Of a DNA stretch of 64,000 nt, positions 53,595 to 62,771 are shown in pieces; the stretch's first letter is position 1; each line of letters opens with the position of its first letter. This DNA is from Cloacibacillus sp. GTDB taxonomy: Bacteria > Synergistota > Synergistia > Synergistales > Synergistaceae. The notes under the pieces were generated by a model. That model was not told the DNA's origin. It saw nothing but the letters and a program-made list of their open reading frames with translations, and did not search any database. Both the position numbers and the translations under genes were made by a program. The stretch covers positions 1-64,000 of the forward strand of contig JAVVPF010000003.1 of NCBI GenBank assembly GCA_036655895.1, in the 5' to 3' direction.

Positions 53595-53689
53595 TAAATT
53601 TTAAGGCGCGTCAGAAGAGAAATTGACAAAAAATTATCAGGCCGCACGGACAACGGCAAGAGGCGTCGGACAAAAAAAGAACGCCTCAT

Positions 53690-53725
53690 GCCGCCGCCGC
53701 GTTCTATGCGGGAGCCGGCGGCGGC
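53690..53725. repeat. 10-bp GC dyad in the gap between lonB and the third surface gene
   Basis: GCCGCCGCCG (53690-53699) and CGGCGGCGGC (53716-53725) are perfectly complementary. The gap 53595-53810 holds this, the terminator-like hairpin at 53738-53779 and a small dyad (AGGCGT/ACGCCT, about 53661-53686), but no gene. Confidence 0.45.
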
Positions 53726-53737
53726 GTATTTGATTTT

Positions 53738-53779
53738 AAAGCGCCCCCCGCGCGCTGCTCTGCGGGGAGACGCTTTTTT
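53738..53779. terminator. terminator-like hairpin after the third surface gene
   Basis: AAAGCG...CCCCGC (53738-53751) and GCGGGG...CGCTTT (53762-53776) form an interrupted stem; TTTTTT is on the plus-strand side and UUUAAAAUC on the minus side. It resembles the hairpins after the other surface-protein genes in composition but not exact sequence. Confidence 0.5.
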
Positions 53780-53810
53780 CTTTTATCGTTGGCTTGGGGC
53801 TATTGTTTAT

Positions 53811-55589
53811 TTACCGCTTTATTTTCCTTGCGCGCATCGCAGCCGCCGCCAAAGCCAGCATCGCAAGGCCCCCGGCTCCGGCTGAACAGCCGTTTGAGCT
53901 GCCTCTTTCAGGCGCGGGCGCGGGCGGCGTCGGCGGGTCTATGGACGGTTCCGGCGGGTCTATGGGCGGCTCCGACGGCCCGGGCCGAACGGTAAGACGC
54001 GCCGTCACCTCGGCGTTGTAGTTTTTTGCTCCATTTGCGACGAGGGCGGATATTTTGACGTCCGCGCTGCCTGCACTTGTGCCGGTGACCCGCGCCGTCA
54101 TTACGTCGCCGCTTCTCTCAAAGGCTCCTATCGTTGCTATATCGGGTGAGACGACCGCGCTCAGTTCGGCGCTTGTGCCTGGGCAGATGCGCACCGTCAC
54201 GCTCGCTGTGGTCTTTACAGCGGCCTTGAGGTCGTAATTATCCAGCAGAAGGGTCGTAACGGGAGTGTCGGCAGCGGTGAAGGAGACGACGTTATATGAT
54301 TCGCCATCATTCTCTTCTCCGCAAGCAGGCAGACCAGTTTGGTCGAGCCAGCCGCAATTTATCAGCTTGCCATTGCTCTTGCCAGCCACGCCGCCGACAA
54401 CACTAGGGTCACCAATGACGCTGCCGACGACGCTGCCGGTCATCGCACTGTTGGCAACAGTGTCGACGTTGCCGCTGTTATGGCCTACCACTCCGCCGGC
54501 GCGATGGCCGCCGGCGACGCTGCCATTCATCGCGCAGTTGGTAACCGTTCCCGTGCCGCCGTTATAACCCACTACGCCGCCGGTAGCCCCCTGGTCGTAG
54601 GCTCCTTGTTGTTGGAAGACGCTGCCGTCGTCGGTAACGCTGCCGGTCATCGAGCAGTTGGTAACGGTGCCTGCATCATTATAGCTCGTCACACCGCCGA
54701 CATATTCTTTGGTGCAGGTAACGGTGCCGGTCATCGAACAGTTGGTGATCTTCGCGCCGAGTTCGCTCTGCCCAACCACGCCGCCGACTAAACTCTCGCT
54801 GGCGACGCAGCCTGAAAGACGAAGGTTTTTTACCACGGCGGAGCTTCTGATAATTGCGAAGAGACCCTCACGATCAGATTTATCCTTGATATAGAGGCCC
54901 GTTACCGCGTGTCCGCCGCCGTCGAAAATCCCCTTGAAGCGCTTATTATCATCGGCTATGCCTATCGCGGTCCATTCGCGCGCGCTGAGGTCTATGTCCT
55001 TCGAGAGGGTTATCGTGTCGCCCTTGAAGTCGTCCGAGCCGGAGTTTACAAGCGCGGCCACGCCCGCGAACTGCTCCGCCGTCGTGATGGTGAAGGCGGT
55101 TTTATTCTCATCGTACCATGATATATCCGCGGAGGCGGCCCAGTTTTCCGTAGGCGCGGCGACGACCTTGACTTTGCAGGTCGCTAAGAGGTCGCCTGAT
55201 TCTACGGTTATGGTTGCTGCGCCCGGCGCAATCGCCGTGATGTCGCCTGATTTTACTGCAACGATATTATTGTTAGATGATTCCCATTTCAGTTCTTCGC
55301 CCTTGGGAAAGGCCGTCACTGTCAGCCGCATCGTCTGGGCATCCGCAGATATGACAACGCCGTTTGCTTTGCGCTCCGCGAAGATCGTCACTTCACTGGG
55401 CGCCACCACAAATTTGGGGGCGTTCTGCGCCGCGAAAGAACGCATCATTATAAACGGGGTAAACGAGATGGCGGCAATAAGCGCCGCAAGCACAAAAATA
55501 TTTAGTCGTTTGCCACCCCCCATATTATGCGCTAAAGCTGCGGGCGCCTTTGATAACTTTGACTGTGCGCTCCTGATGTATTCGCTCAT
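53811..55589 (-). CDS. Synerg-CTERM surface protein with Ig-like domain and GLUG repeats (third copy)
   Basis: A 592-residue paralogue of the two proteins at the left of the window. It begins MSEYIRSAQSKLSKAPAALA, which keeps the KLxxAxAxLAHNMGGGKRLN pattern but differs at the first residues, then has the hydrophobic core IFVLAALIAAISFTPFIM. Ig-like (about 60-150) and GLUG repeats (CSMTGTVTCTKEYVGGVTSYN, CAMNGSVAGGHRAGGVVGHN) follow, then a PPEPSIDPPTPPAPAPE linker and the Synerg-CTERM end with RARKIKR. The frame is open to TTG 55730, but ATG 55589 has GGAGGG 7-8 nt upstream and the promoter at 55678-55706 lies inside the longer version. Confidence 0.85.
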   Translation of the reverse strand: MSEYIRSAQSKLSKAPAALAHNMGGGKRLNIFVLAALIAAISFTPFIMMRSFAAQNAPKFVVAPSEVTIFAERKANGVVISADAQTMRLTVTAFPKGEELKWESSNNNIVAVKSGDITAIAPGAATITVESGDLLATCKVKVVAAPTENWAASADISWYDENKTAFTITTAEQFAGVAALVNSGSDDFKGDTITLSKDIDLSAREWTAIGIADDNKRFKGIFDGGGHAVTGLYIKDKSDREGLFAIIRSSAVVKNLRLSGCVASESLVGGVVGQSELGAKITNCSMTGTVTCTKEYVGGVTSYNDAGTVTNCSMTGSVTDDGSVFQQQGAYDQGATGGVVGYNGGTGTVTNCAMNGSVAGGHRAGGVVGHNSGNVDTVANSAMTGSVVGSVIGDPSVVGGVAGKSNGKLINCGWLDQTGLPACGEENDGESYNVVSFTAADTPVTTLLLDNYDLKAAVKTTASVTVRICPGTSAELSAVVSPDIATIGAFERSGDVMTARVTGTSAGSADVKISALVANGAKNYNAEVTARLTVRPGPSEPPIDPPEPSIDPPTPPAPAPERGSSNGCSAGAGGLAMLALAAAAMRARKIKR

Positions 55590-55677
55590 CGTTTTCCCTC
55601 CGATCTCTTGAATGTTCATGATTTCAAAACCCAATGCACGCAGCGCCGCCGCGCGCCTGCGTATTTTAGATGAGAAG

Positions 55678-55706
55678 ATTGTAGTGTATTTCAGGAAAAT
55701 GCACAA
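55678..55706 (-). promoter_or_regulatory. promoter of the third surface-protein gene
   Basis: TTGTGC (55706-55701) and TACAAT (55683-55678) on the minus strand with a 17-bp spacer, giving a leader of about 80 nt. Confidence 0.5.
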
Positions 55707-55869
55707 CAAAAAACGCAAATAAAAAGGCAAAGCGCTGGACTCAGCTTAAAATCTTTACGAAAAGAGGCGCACCCGCCGACCCTGACGTAACCGCCATCCA
55801 CCCAGCCCAAAATAAACCCCTCATTCCGGCTCTCTGACCGCCGCACAAAATCATTGCGTCAAAACGAAA

Positions 55870-55901
55870 CGTCCCCCCCACGTATTTCTCTGCGAGGGGA
55901 C
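55870..55901. repeat. degenerate copy of the surface-gene hairpin
   Basis: CGTCCCC (55870-55876) pairs with GGGGACG (55895-55901), with a short inner CG/CG match. The flanks (AAAACGAAACGTCCCCCC) resemble the 391-434 and 4578-4615 elements. It lies upstream of the third surface gene rather than after it. Confidence 0.45.
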
Positions 55902-56052
55902 GCCTTATCTATCTTATCAGTTGTTCACTGCTATAGTTTTCTTCCGCACTAAAATTAAAAAATCACGAACACATATAAAAACGCCCTCGCGTTACACGCG
56001 CTTAGCGCTGCAAGGATAAGGCTGGGCCTAGAAAACCTGAAATAAAATCTAT

Positions 56053-56091
56053 TTAGTACCCGGCATCAACAAATATGGCAAGATTTCCCAT
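56053..56091 (-). pseudogene. promoter-driven micro-ORF, possibly the fossil start of a NYN-type gene
   Basis: A 12-residue frame, MGNLAIFVDAGY, follows a good Shine-Dalgarno (TGAGGAG, 8 nt before the ATG) and then stops. The peptide looks like the first strand of a NYN/LabA-type nuclease domain, in which an Asp follows a hydrophobic strand, so it may be the remnant of a lost gene. It could also be a real micro-peptide. A strong promoter and a hairpin leader stand upstream. The stretch 55910-56052 shows no continuation of the protein in any frame. Confidence 0.45.
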
Positions 56092-56105
56092 AATCATCAC
56101 TCCTC

Positions 56106-56145
56106 AAAAAAAGAGGGAAGGAATTGCCTAAAGCAACTGCTTCCC
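56106..56145 (-). terminator. leader terminator immediately before the micro-ORF Shine-Dalgarno
   Basis: On the minus strand GGGAAG-C-AGTTGC pairs with GCAATT-C-CTTCCC (plus-strand arms 56133-56145 and 56115-56127), followed by UC and seven U. A second small hairpin, GGCATC/GATGCC (56159-56175), lies upstream in the same leader. The poly-U runs straight into the Shine-Dalgarno, the geometry of a transcription attenuator. Confidence 0.65.
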
Positions 56146-56197
56146 CCATAGTATTAGTGGCATCTTTGGGATGCCGATAGAACTTCGTAGTGAACTT

Positions 56198-56225
56198 ATT
56201 TTATATAAATTTTAGTAAGTGTCAA
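56198..56225 (-). promoter_or_regulatory. promoter of the hairpin leader and micro-ORF
   Basis: TTGACA (56225-56220) and TAAAAT (56203-56198) on the minus strand with a 16-bp spacer. The transcript would start about 56190 and enter the hairpin leader. Confidence 0.6.
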
Positions 56226-56270
56226 CAGTGTTATCGGTCTGCGATAATGTCGGCGATGATCGCGCGGTAC

Positions 56271-56297
56271 AAAAAAAGACAGAGCTTGCGCTCTGCC
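56271..56297 (-). terminator. terminator after the cold-shock gene
   Basis: On the minus strand GGCAGAGC pairs with GCTCTGTC around GCAA, followed by seven U (plus-strand 56278-56297 with A-run 56271-56277). Confidence 0.85.
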
Positions 56298-56346
56298 TTT
56301 ATAGTCGATTTCTTTTATAATTTAAAATATAAAGAAATACAGCGGG

Positions 56347-56550
56347 TTATATTTTCTCGACGTCAGAAGCCTGGGGGCCCTTGCTTCCCTGGGTGATCTC
56401 GAAGCTGACCTTCTGACCCTCATCGAGTGTCTTGAAGCCGTCTCCCTGGATCGCGCTGAAGTGCACGAAGACGTCATTACCCTCGTCTGTAGTGATAAAT
56501 CCGTAACCCTTCGTCGCGTTGAACCATTTTACTGTACCGTTGCTTTTCAA
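56347..56550 (-). CDS. CspA-family cold-shock protein
   Basis: A 67-residue cold-shock domain protein, an RNA chaperone. RNP1 is KGYGFI and RNP2 is VFVHF; the protein begins [20 protein letters not shown]. The start is TTG 56550 with GGAGG 7 nt upstream; the in-frame extension to 56565 lies over the Shine-Dalgarno. The leader from the promoter is only about 45 nt, shorter than that of cold-induced csp genes, so it may be a constitutive member. Confidence 0.92.
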   Translation of the reverse strand: MKSNGTVKWFNATKGYGFITTDEGNDVFVHFSAIQGDGFKTLDEGQKVSFEITQGSKGPQASDVEKI

Positions 56551-56601
56551 AGTGTTGCCTCCCAACAGGAAATTATTGTCATCGCTTTTGACGACTACAT
56601 A

Positions 56602-56630
56602 ACCTTATACTTTAATGGTGGTCTTGTCAA
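56602..56630 (-). promoter_or_regulatory. cold-shock gene promoter
   Basis: TTGACA (56630-56625) and TAAGGT (56607-56602) on the minus strand with a 17-bp spacer. Confidence 0.6.
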
Positions 56631-56811
56631 GGTGATTTACTCAATTTTCAGCTAAATTTATGATATATCTTGAAATGAAATTTTATTATCGCTCTCCTCT
56701 TTCAGCAATTAACTAAACTGTGACGCAGGCGCAGGAATCTTTTACGTTTAAGCATATTCCCTTTGAGAAAATCCGTAAAAACTATATTTTGTAAATTAGC
56801 GTTATAGGCTA

Positions 56812-56840
56812 TTGTCTGATAATAATTGATGTATTATAAT
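56812..56840 (+). promoter_or_regulatory. clpB promoter
   Basis: TTGTCT (56812-56817) and TATAAT (56835-56840) with a 17-bp spacer, 54 bp before the start codon. No CIRCE or CtsR-type repeat is visible beside it. Confidence 0.65.
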
Positions 56841-56894
56841 ATCACCGTTATGTCAGTAATGGTTAAAACAATTTCCTCGGGAGGGGATATCAAG

Positions 56895-59528
56895 ATGGAT
56901 ATGAATAAACTTACCCAAAAATCACAGGAAGCCTTTTATGAAGCGCAAAATATCGCCGTTCGCCACGGCCATCAGGAGGTGGACGCGGAAAATCTTGCGC
57001 TCGCTCTGATCGTTCAGGAAAACGGCCTTATCCCGCGCCTGCTGGACAAGATGGGGATACAGGTGGCGAATCTGACCGCCGCTATTGAAAATGAGCTGAA
57101 CAAAAAGCCGCGCGTCTCTGGCGCGGGGCAGGAGAGCGGAAAAATTTACGTTTCGCAGCGCCTATCAAAGATATTGGTCAAGGCGGAGGACGAGGCGAAC
57201 GGACTGAAGGACGATTATATCTCGGTCGAGCATCTTTTTCTCGCTTTGCTTTATGAGACGAAGGGAACGCCGCTAGGGAAGGTCTTTGAGACTTTCGGCA
57301 TTACGGCGGACAAGTTCCTAAAGACGCTCTCTGAGGTGCGCGGCAATCAGCGCGTGACGAGCGACAATCCTGAGGAAAAGTACGACGCGCTTGAAAAATA
57401 TGGGCGCGACCTCGTTAAGGCGGCGCGCGACAATAAGCTTGACCCCGTTATCGGCCGCGACGAGGAGATCCGCCGCACCGTCCGTATCCTGAGCCGCAAG
57501 ACCAAGAACAACCCCGTGCTTATAGGCGAGCCCGGCGTCGGCAAGACGGCTATCGCGGAGGGGCTTGCTATGCGCATCATGCGCGGCGACGTGCCGGAGA
57601 ATTTAAAGGACCACATTATTTTCGCGCTGGACATGGGTTCGCTGATTGCGGGCGCGAAGTTCCGCGGCGAGTTCGAGGAACGGCTCAAAGCTGTGCTGGA
57701 TGAGGTGAAGAAGAGCGACGGACGCATCATCCTATTTATAGACGAGCTGCACACTATTGTCGGCGCGGGCAAGACGGACGGCGCGATGGACGCCGGCAAT
57801 ATGCTAAAGCCGCTTCTTGCGCGGGGCGAGCTGCACTGTATCGGCGCTACGACGCTTGAGGAGTACCGCCAGTATATTGAAAAGGACGCGGCTCTTGAAA
57901 GGCGTTTCCAGCCGGTGATCGTCGACCCGCCGAGCGTTGAGGACACCATCTCTATTCTGCGCGGGCTGAAGGAGCGTTTCCAGGTCCATCACGGGGTGCG
58001 CATCAAAGACAGCGCGCTTGTGGCGGCCTCTGTGCTGTCGAACCGTTATATATCAGACAGGTTCCTGCCGGACAAGGCTATCGACCTTATAGACGAAGCC
58101 TGCGCCATGATCCGCACAGATATAGATTCTCTCCCGGCGGAGCTTGACACTGTGAACCGCCGCGTGATGCAGTTGGAGATAGAGGAGGCGGCGCTGAAGC
58201 TCGAAAAGGACAAGGGCAGCCGCGAGAGGCTGGACCTTCTGCGCAAGGAGCTTGCGGACGAAAAGGAAAAGGCGAACACTCTGCGCGCGCAGTATGACGT
58301 TGAGAAGGAAAATATTACAAAGATACGCTCTATGCGCGAGGAGATAGAAAACGTCCGCCGTCAGGTGGACGAGGCGGAGCGCCATTACGACCTGAACCTC
58401 GCCGCTCAGCTGCGCTACGGCACGCTGAACAAGCTTGAGGAGGATCTCAAAATAGAGGAACAAAACCTGGAGGGCATAGAAGATACCGGCCCGAAGCTGC
58501 TGCGCGAAGAGGTTACGGAGGACGAGATAGCCGAGATAGTTGCTAAATGGACGGGGATACCCGTTACGCGGCTCATCGAGGGCGAGCGCGAAAAACTGCT
58601 GCATCTGGACAGCATACTTCACGAGCGCGTGGTGGGACAGAACGAGGCGGTCACGCTTGTGGCGGACGCGGTGCTGCGCGCGCGCTCCGGCATAAAAGAC
58701 CCGAAGCGCCCTATTGGCTCTTTCATTTTCCTTGGCCCGACGGGGGTCGGCAAGACGGAGCTTGCGCGCGCCCTGGCCGAGGCACTCTTTGACTCTGAGG
58801 ACAATATGGTGCGCATAGACATGTCCGAATACATGGAGAAGCACACAGTGTCACGACTGGTCGGCGCGCCTCCCGGATATATCGGATATGAGGAGGGCGG
58901 ACAGCTCACCGAGGCGGTGCGCAGACACCCCTATTCGGTGGTGCTTTTTGACGAGATAGAAAAGGCTCACCCCGACGTCTTCAACATCATGCTCCAAATA
59001 CTGGACGACGGGCGCGTCACCGACAGTCACGGGCGGCTTGTCAGTTTTAAAAATACTGTGATAATCATGACCAGCAACATCGGCGCACAGGTGCTGATAG
59101 ACGGCATGGACGAGCGCGGCGAGCTGTCTGAGGGCGCGGTGGGCGACGTGATGGCGCTGATGCGCACAAAGTTCCGTCCTGAGTTCTTAAACCGCGTGGA
59201 CGAGATGATCTGCTTCAAGCCGCTGACGCTCGCCGACATCCGCGAGATCGTGCGCCTCATCCTGCGGCAGCTTGAACTGCGCCTGCACGAACGAAATATC
59301 ACGCTGGAACTGACGGACGCGGCGCTTGATATATGTGCGCGCAACGGCTACGACCCCATCTACGGCGCGCGCCCGCTGAAACGCTACGTGCAGAAGGCGC
59401 TCGAGACGGACATCGCAAGGGCCATCATAGCGGGAGATATACGCGACGGAGGCACTATCCGCGTGGTGGATAAGGACGACCATATAGAGATGCATTTCCA
59501 CAATCCGGAGCCAGCGGCAAAAGAATAA
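56895..59528 (+). CDS. clpB: ATP-dependent chaperone ClpB
   Basis: An 877-residue AAA+ disaggregase that works with DnaK. The N-domain ([26 protein letters not shown]) is followed by NBD1 with Walker [11 protein letters not shown], Walker [10 protein letters not shown], the long coiled-coil middle domain (about 400-525) and NBD2 with [10 protein letters not shown] and [16 protein letters not shown]. Arg fingers and [13 protein letters not shown] near the end are standard. ATG 56895 follows GAGGGG by 8 nt; the open frame starts at TTG 56826. Confidence 0.95.
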   Translation: MDMNKLTQKSQEAFYEAQNIAVRHGHQEVDAENLALALIVQENGLIPRLLDKMGIQVANLTAAIENELNKKPRVSGAGQESGKIYVSQRLSKILVKAEDEANGLKDDYISVEHLFLALLYETKGTPLGKVFETFGITADKFLKTLSEVRGNQRVTSDNPEEKYDALEKYGRDLVKAARDNKLDPVIGRDEEIRRTVRILSRKTKNNPVLIGEPGVGKTAIAEGLAMRIMRGDVPENLKDHIIFALDMGSLIAGAKFRGEFEERLKAVLDEVKKSDGRIILFIDELHTIVGAGKTDGAMDAGNMLKPLLARGELHCIGATTLEEYRQYIEKDAALERRFQPVIVDPPSVEDTISILRGLKERFQVHHGVRIKDSALVAASVLSNRYISDRFLPDKAIDLIDEACAMIRTDIDSLPAELDTVNRRVMQLEIEEAALKLEKDKGSRERLDLLRKELADEKEKANTLRAQYDVEKENITKIRSMREEIENVRRQVDEAERHYDLNLAAQLRYGTLNKLEEDLKIEEQNLEGIEDTGPKLLREEVTEDEIAEIVAKWTGIPVTRLIEGEREKLLHLDSILHERVVGQNEAVTLVADAVLRARSGIKDPKRPIGSFIFLGPTGVGKTELARALAEALFDSEDNMVRIDMSEYMEKHTVSRLVGAPPGYIGYEEGGQLTEAVRRHPYSVVLFDEIEKAHPDVFNIMLQILDDGRVTDSHGRLVSFKNTVIIMTSNIGAQVLIDGMDERGELSEGAVGDVMALMRTKFRPEFLNRVDEMICFKPLTLADIREIVRLILRQLELRLHERNITLELTDAALDICARNGYDPIYGARPLKRYVQKALETDIARAIIAGDIRDGGTIRVVDKDDHIEMHFHNPEPAAKE

Positions 59529-59543
59529 CGGCCCGAAATAAGC

Positions 59544-59580
59544 TATAATATGATTAGCCGGGCGCGTAATACCCGGCTAA
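59544..59580 (+). promoter_or_regulatory. -10 box and CIRCE-shaped inverted repeat upstream of htpG
   Basis: TATAAT (59544-59549) is followed by TTAGCCGGG-N9-CCCGGCTAA (59554-59562, spacer 59563-59571, 59572-59580). Arm length, 9-bp spacer and the outer TTAGC/GCTAA equal those of the HrcA operator CIRCE (TTAGCACTC-N9-GAGTGCTAA), with different inner bases. The repeat would cover the transcription start. No U-run follows, so it is a poor terminator for clpB. No good -35 was found. Confidence 0.5.
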
Positions 59581-59646
59581 TTGATTGTAACAACGCAAAA
59601 TAAAAAATACGGCGCGCACGCGCCAGCAGAACCGGGAGGATTTTCT

Positions 59647-61530
59647 ATGGCTGAAAAAATGGAATTTCAAAGCGAAGCGAAACAAGTTCTGGAGTTGATG
59701 ATCAACTCCGTATACTCGAACCCCGATATATTTGTCAGAGAGCTGGTCTCCAACGCCTCCGACGCAATAGACAAGCTGCGCATCGAGAGCCTGAGCAACC
59801 CAGAGCTTGCGGAGTTTGCGAAGAACGGCCGCGTCGACATCACTATCGACAAGAAGGCGGGCACGCTCACCTTTGCGGACAACGGAATAGGAATGGACCG
59901 CGACGACCTCGTGTCGTATCTCGGCACTATCGCCCGCAGCGGCACGGGAGAGTTCATACGTGCTATGCAGGAGGCGAAGAACGGCATAAACAGCGACCTC
60001 ATCGGGCAGTTCGGCGTGGGCTTCTACTCCAGCTTCATCGCGGCAGACAAAGTCACCGTTGAGACGCTGAAAGCCGGCTCCGACAAGAGCTGGAAGTGGG
60101 AGTCGACCGGCGACGGCACTTATAGCATAGACGCGGGCGACAGAAAGAGCTGCGGAAGCTCTATAACGCTGCACATGAAGGCAAGCGCCGCCTCCATGGA
60201 CGAACACGACATCACGAAGGATTATCTCTCCGAGTGGACGCTGCGCAGCATCATCAAGGAATATTCCGACTTCGTCATCTATCCTATATATGTGGAGGAG
60301 ACAGCTGAAGAGAAGAAGGAAGATCATAAAGAAGAACCGGTCAACTCGATGAAGGCGCTCTGGACGCGCCCGCAGAACGACATCAGCGACGAAGAGTTCA
60401 ACGACTTCTACCGCCATATCTCCCACGACTGGGAGAACCCGATGAAGCACATCTACTACAAGGCCGAGGGCGCAAGCGAATTTCGCTCGCTGCTTTTCAT
60501 CCCGTCCCACCCGCCGATGGATCTCTTCTATCAGGACGGCAGACACGGCGTGCAGCTCTACATCCGCCGCGTGTTCATAATGAACGACTGCAAGGATCTC
60601 ATCCCCGAGTATCTGCGCTTCATCAAGGGCGTGGTGGACTCTGAGGACCTTTCGCTGAACGTCTCGCGCGAGATGCTTCAGCAGGACCGCCAGACGGCCC
60701 AGATAAAGAGCAGCCTCACCAAAAAGGTGCTGGACACCCTGCGCCAGATGCGGAAGGATATGCCGGAGGATTACAATAAATTCTGGCAGGCCTTCGGAGT
60801 GGCGCTCAAAGAGGGGATAATCTCCGACCTGCGCCACCGCGAGGAGATCATGAAGCTCTGCATCTTCAACACCTCAAACGAAGACAAGACCTCTCTTGAG
60901 GACTACGTCATCAACATGCCCGCCGGGCAGGACAAGATATACTATCTGGCCGGCTCTTCGCTGAAGAACCTGCTCAACTCGCCGAAGCTGGAGGCCTTTA
61001 AGAAAAAGGGCATCACTGTGCTGCTTATGGGCGACCCCGTGGACGAGATATGGGTCAACAACGCGAGAAAGTTCGATAAATACGACTTCGTCTCCGCGGC
61101 GGCCGAAAACCTGATGCTGCCGGAGGGCGAAACGAAAGAGACGACAGACTCCGATGTGGAAAAAAGCGGCCTTGCGAAGAAACTGAAAGAGGCGCTTGGG
61201 AACCTCGTCGAAGAGGTCAAGGTCTCCGACCGTCTCGTGGACTCGCCGGTCTGCTTCGTGCAGAAGGGCGAGGAGATATCTCCGCAGATGAGGAACTTCT
61301 TCAAGTCGATGGGACAGGAAGTGCCCGAAGAAAAGCGCGTGATGGAAATAAACCCGGAGAACCCGCTCATCAAAAAGATAGCAGAAGCCGCTGAAAAACC
61401 GGACTTCAAAGCCGAAGAATGGTCGAACGTGCTGATGGGCCTAGCCTCGATAGCCGACGGAGAACCAGTGGCCGACGGCAAGAAGTTCACGCAGCTGCTG
61501 ACCAAACTGCTGGATAAGAGCGAGCAGTAA
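59647..61530 (+). CDS. htpG: molecular chaperone HtpG (Hsp90)
   Basis: A 627-residue Hsp90. The ATP-binding domain has ELVSNASDAIDKLR, FADNGIGM, GTIARSGTGEF and IGQFGVGFYSSF; the middle domain has GVQLYIRRVFIMND and SLNVSREMLQQDR. ATG 59647 follows GGGAGGA and gives the standard N-terminus; the frame opens at TTG 59581 without support. A CIRCE-shaped repeat precedes it, and clpB lies just upstream in the same direction. Confidence 0.95.
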   Translation: MAEKMEFQSEAKQVLELMINSVYSNPDIFVRELVSNASDAIDKLRIESLSNPELAEFAKNGRVDITIDKKAGTLTFADNGIGMDRDDLVSYLGTIARSGTGEFIRAMQEAKNGINSDLIGQFGVGFYSSFIAADKVTVETLKAGSDKSWKWESTGDGTYSIDAGDRKSCGSSITLHMKASAASMDEHDITKDYLSEWTLRSIIKEYSDFVIYPIYVEETAEEKKEDHKEEPVNSMKALWTRPQNDISDEEFNDFYRHISHDWENPMKHIYYKAEGASEFRSLLFIPSHPPMDLFYQDGRHGVQLYIRRVFIMNDCKDLIPEYLRFIKGVVDSEDLSLNVSREMLQQDRQTAQIKSSLTKKVLDTLRQMRKDMPEDYNKFWQAFGVALKEGIISDLRHREEIMKLCIFNTSNEDKTSLEDYVINMPAGQDKIYYLAGSSLKNLLNSPKLEAFKKKGITVLLMGDPVDEIWVNNARKFDKYDFVSAAAENLMLPEGETKETTDSDVEKSGLAKKLKEALGNLVEEVKVSDRLVDSPVCFVQKGEEISPQMRNFFKSMGQEVPEEKRVMEINPENPLIKKIAEAAEKPDFKAEEWSNVLMGLASIADGEPVADGKKFTQLLTKLLDKSEQ

Positions 61531-61547
61531 GCTGTAAAACTGATATT

Positions 61548-61594
61548 AAAAGTCCCGGAGGTCTGCAACAGACCTTCGGGACTTTTGTATTTTT
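61548..61594. terminator. terminator after htpG
   Basis: An 18-bp stem with one G-U pair (61548-61565 with 61569-61586) and loop CAA, followed by GTATTTTT. It also stands after the convergent DUF501 gene. Confidence 0.85.
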
Positions 61595-61614
61595 AATGTG
61601 CGGCGGGGCCGGTG

Positions 61615-62229
61615 TTACGCGGTTTCCGCGTGAGCGCGCATGCATTCCCCGCGCTCGCATTCGAGGGGGCCTATGGCCTCTGCAAGCCACGCTTTGGCGG
61701 GGTGTTCGCCTGTGCCAAGCCATGTGGCGGTGTGGAGATGGAGGCATTTTGCGCCGCATAGCGCCTCTTTCCAGTTTATGCCGCCAACGCCTGTATCGGT
61801 GAGCACCGACAGTATGGCGTTTCCTTTCTTTTGCGCGGCCTCGCGCTGCTGCGGCGTCAGAAGCGACATTCTAAGAGCGGCGTAGGCATGGTGCATCGCA
61901 CGCGCCGCCTCCGGCGCGTCGGCAAAGATTTTTTCAAGTTCTGATATTTTCTGCGCCGATTCAAGGCCGCCGCACCTGCGGTTCAGGTAAGGGCAGGTGA
62001 GCCAGAAGATGGTGGGAAACGGACTGCCGTCACGCGAGAGCGGAGACGACACTATCACTTGCGGCGCTCCGTGGGAGCACCTGCGCGCCACCCAAAGCAC
62101 CTCCGCCGCGTCCGTCTTTCTTCCGCGCCGCTGTATTTTTAAAAGTTCGAGGTCTGAGTCGGTGAGGACGCTCCAAAAGGCCGGAGGAGAAAACTCTTCC
62201 GGCCTTTCCTGCGCGTTTTCGCGTTTCAA
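61615..62229 (-). CDS. DUF501-family protein
   Basis: A 204-residue protein of the DUF501 family. Typical stretches are PFPTIFWLTCPYLNRR, ISELEKIF, GVGGINWKEALCGAKCLHLHTATWLGTGEHP. No function is known for the family; the conserved Cys and His pattern suggests metal binding. The start is TTG 62229, immediately after the S1-protein stop, and no in-frame ATG is near. Weak GGAAAG precedes it, so it is probably translated by coupling. Confidence 0.8.
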   Translation of the reverse strand: MKRENAQERPEEFSPPAFWSVLTDSDLELLKIQRRGRKTDAAEVLWVARRCSHGAPQVIVSSPLSRDGSPFPTIFWLTCPYLNRRCGGLESAQKISELEKIFADAPEAARAMHHAYAALRMSLLTPQQREAAQKKGNAILSVLTDTGVGGINWKEALCGAKCLHLHTATWLGTGEHPAKAWLAEAIGPLECERGECMRAHAETA

Positions 62230-62230
62230 T

Positions 62231-62653
62231 TTATTTCTTTCCGGCGGCGCTGTTGCCTGTACGGCGCTTCGTACCGCGCGGGTCTTTGCATTTGCTGTTC
62301 AGGTCGGCGATCTTTTCGTCGCTGAACTTCATAAAGTTGGTCAGCTTCTTTTCGAAATCTTCCTCGCGGTGAACAGGCGGGCGGACCTCTTTCATTTGCA
62401 GAGCCTTAACTGAAAGGTCTATGCGGCCTTTGTCGTCTATCTTGATGACTTTGGCCGTGATCTTTTTGCCCTGCTCGAGCACGTCTTCTACCTTTTTTAC
62501 ATAATTATGCGACAGTTCGGAAATATGAACCATTGCCTTCTGGCCTGATTCAAGCCTTATAAACGCGCCGTATGGCGCTACATGTTCAACTGTTCCGCTC
62601 ACTGTTTCGCCCACGCTAACCATGGGCGCCGCCGCAGCTGCCTTCTCTGCCAT
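62231..62653 (-). CDS. S1-domain RNA-binding protein
   Basis: A 140-residue protein with one S1 domain (about 13-85: VSVGETVSGTVEHVAPYGAFIRLESGQKAMVHISELS) and a basic C-terminal tail (SKCKDPRGTKRRTGNSAAGKK). It resembles YugI/CvfD-type regulators that bind RNA or the ribosome. GGAGGT precedes the ATG. It overlaps no gene and is followed by DUF501. Confidence 0.88.
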   Translation of the reverse strand: MAEKAAAAAPMVSVGETVSGTVEHVAPYGAFIRLESGQKAMVHISELSHNYVKKVEDVLEQGKKITAKVIKIDDKGRIDLSVKALQMKEVRPPVHREEDFEKKLTNFMKFSDEKIADLNSKCKDPRGTKRRTGNSAAGKK

Positions 62654-62771
62654 CTGTGGTTTCTGACCTCCAAAAAGTGTTTAGAAAGACTATTATTATC
62701 TTTCACGCCTCAAAAGGCTGTAAATTATATTTTACCATAAATAAATCATTTGGTAATCTGAGGAAATAGCG

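Noticed and set aside
53566-53810. Possible small gene in the gap after lonB
   Set aside because: Only short frames over GC dyads and hairpins are present, without start signals.
56190-56396. 68-residue plus-strand frame near the cold-shock gene
   Set aside because: It crosses a terminator and the 3' end of csp and has no start signal.
59554-60837. 427-residue minus-strand frame opposite htpG
   Set aside because: Shadow frame; HtpG motifs on the plus strand are complete.
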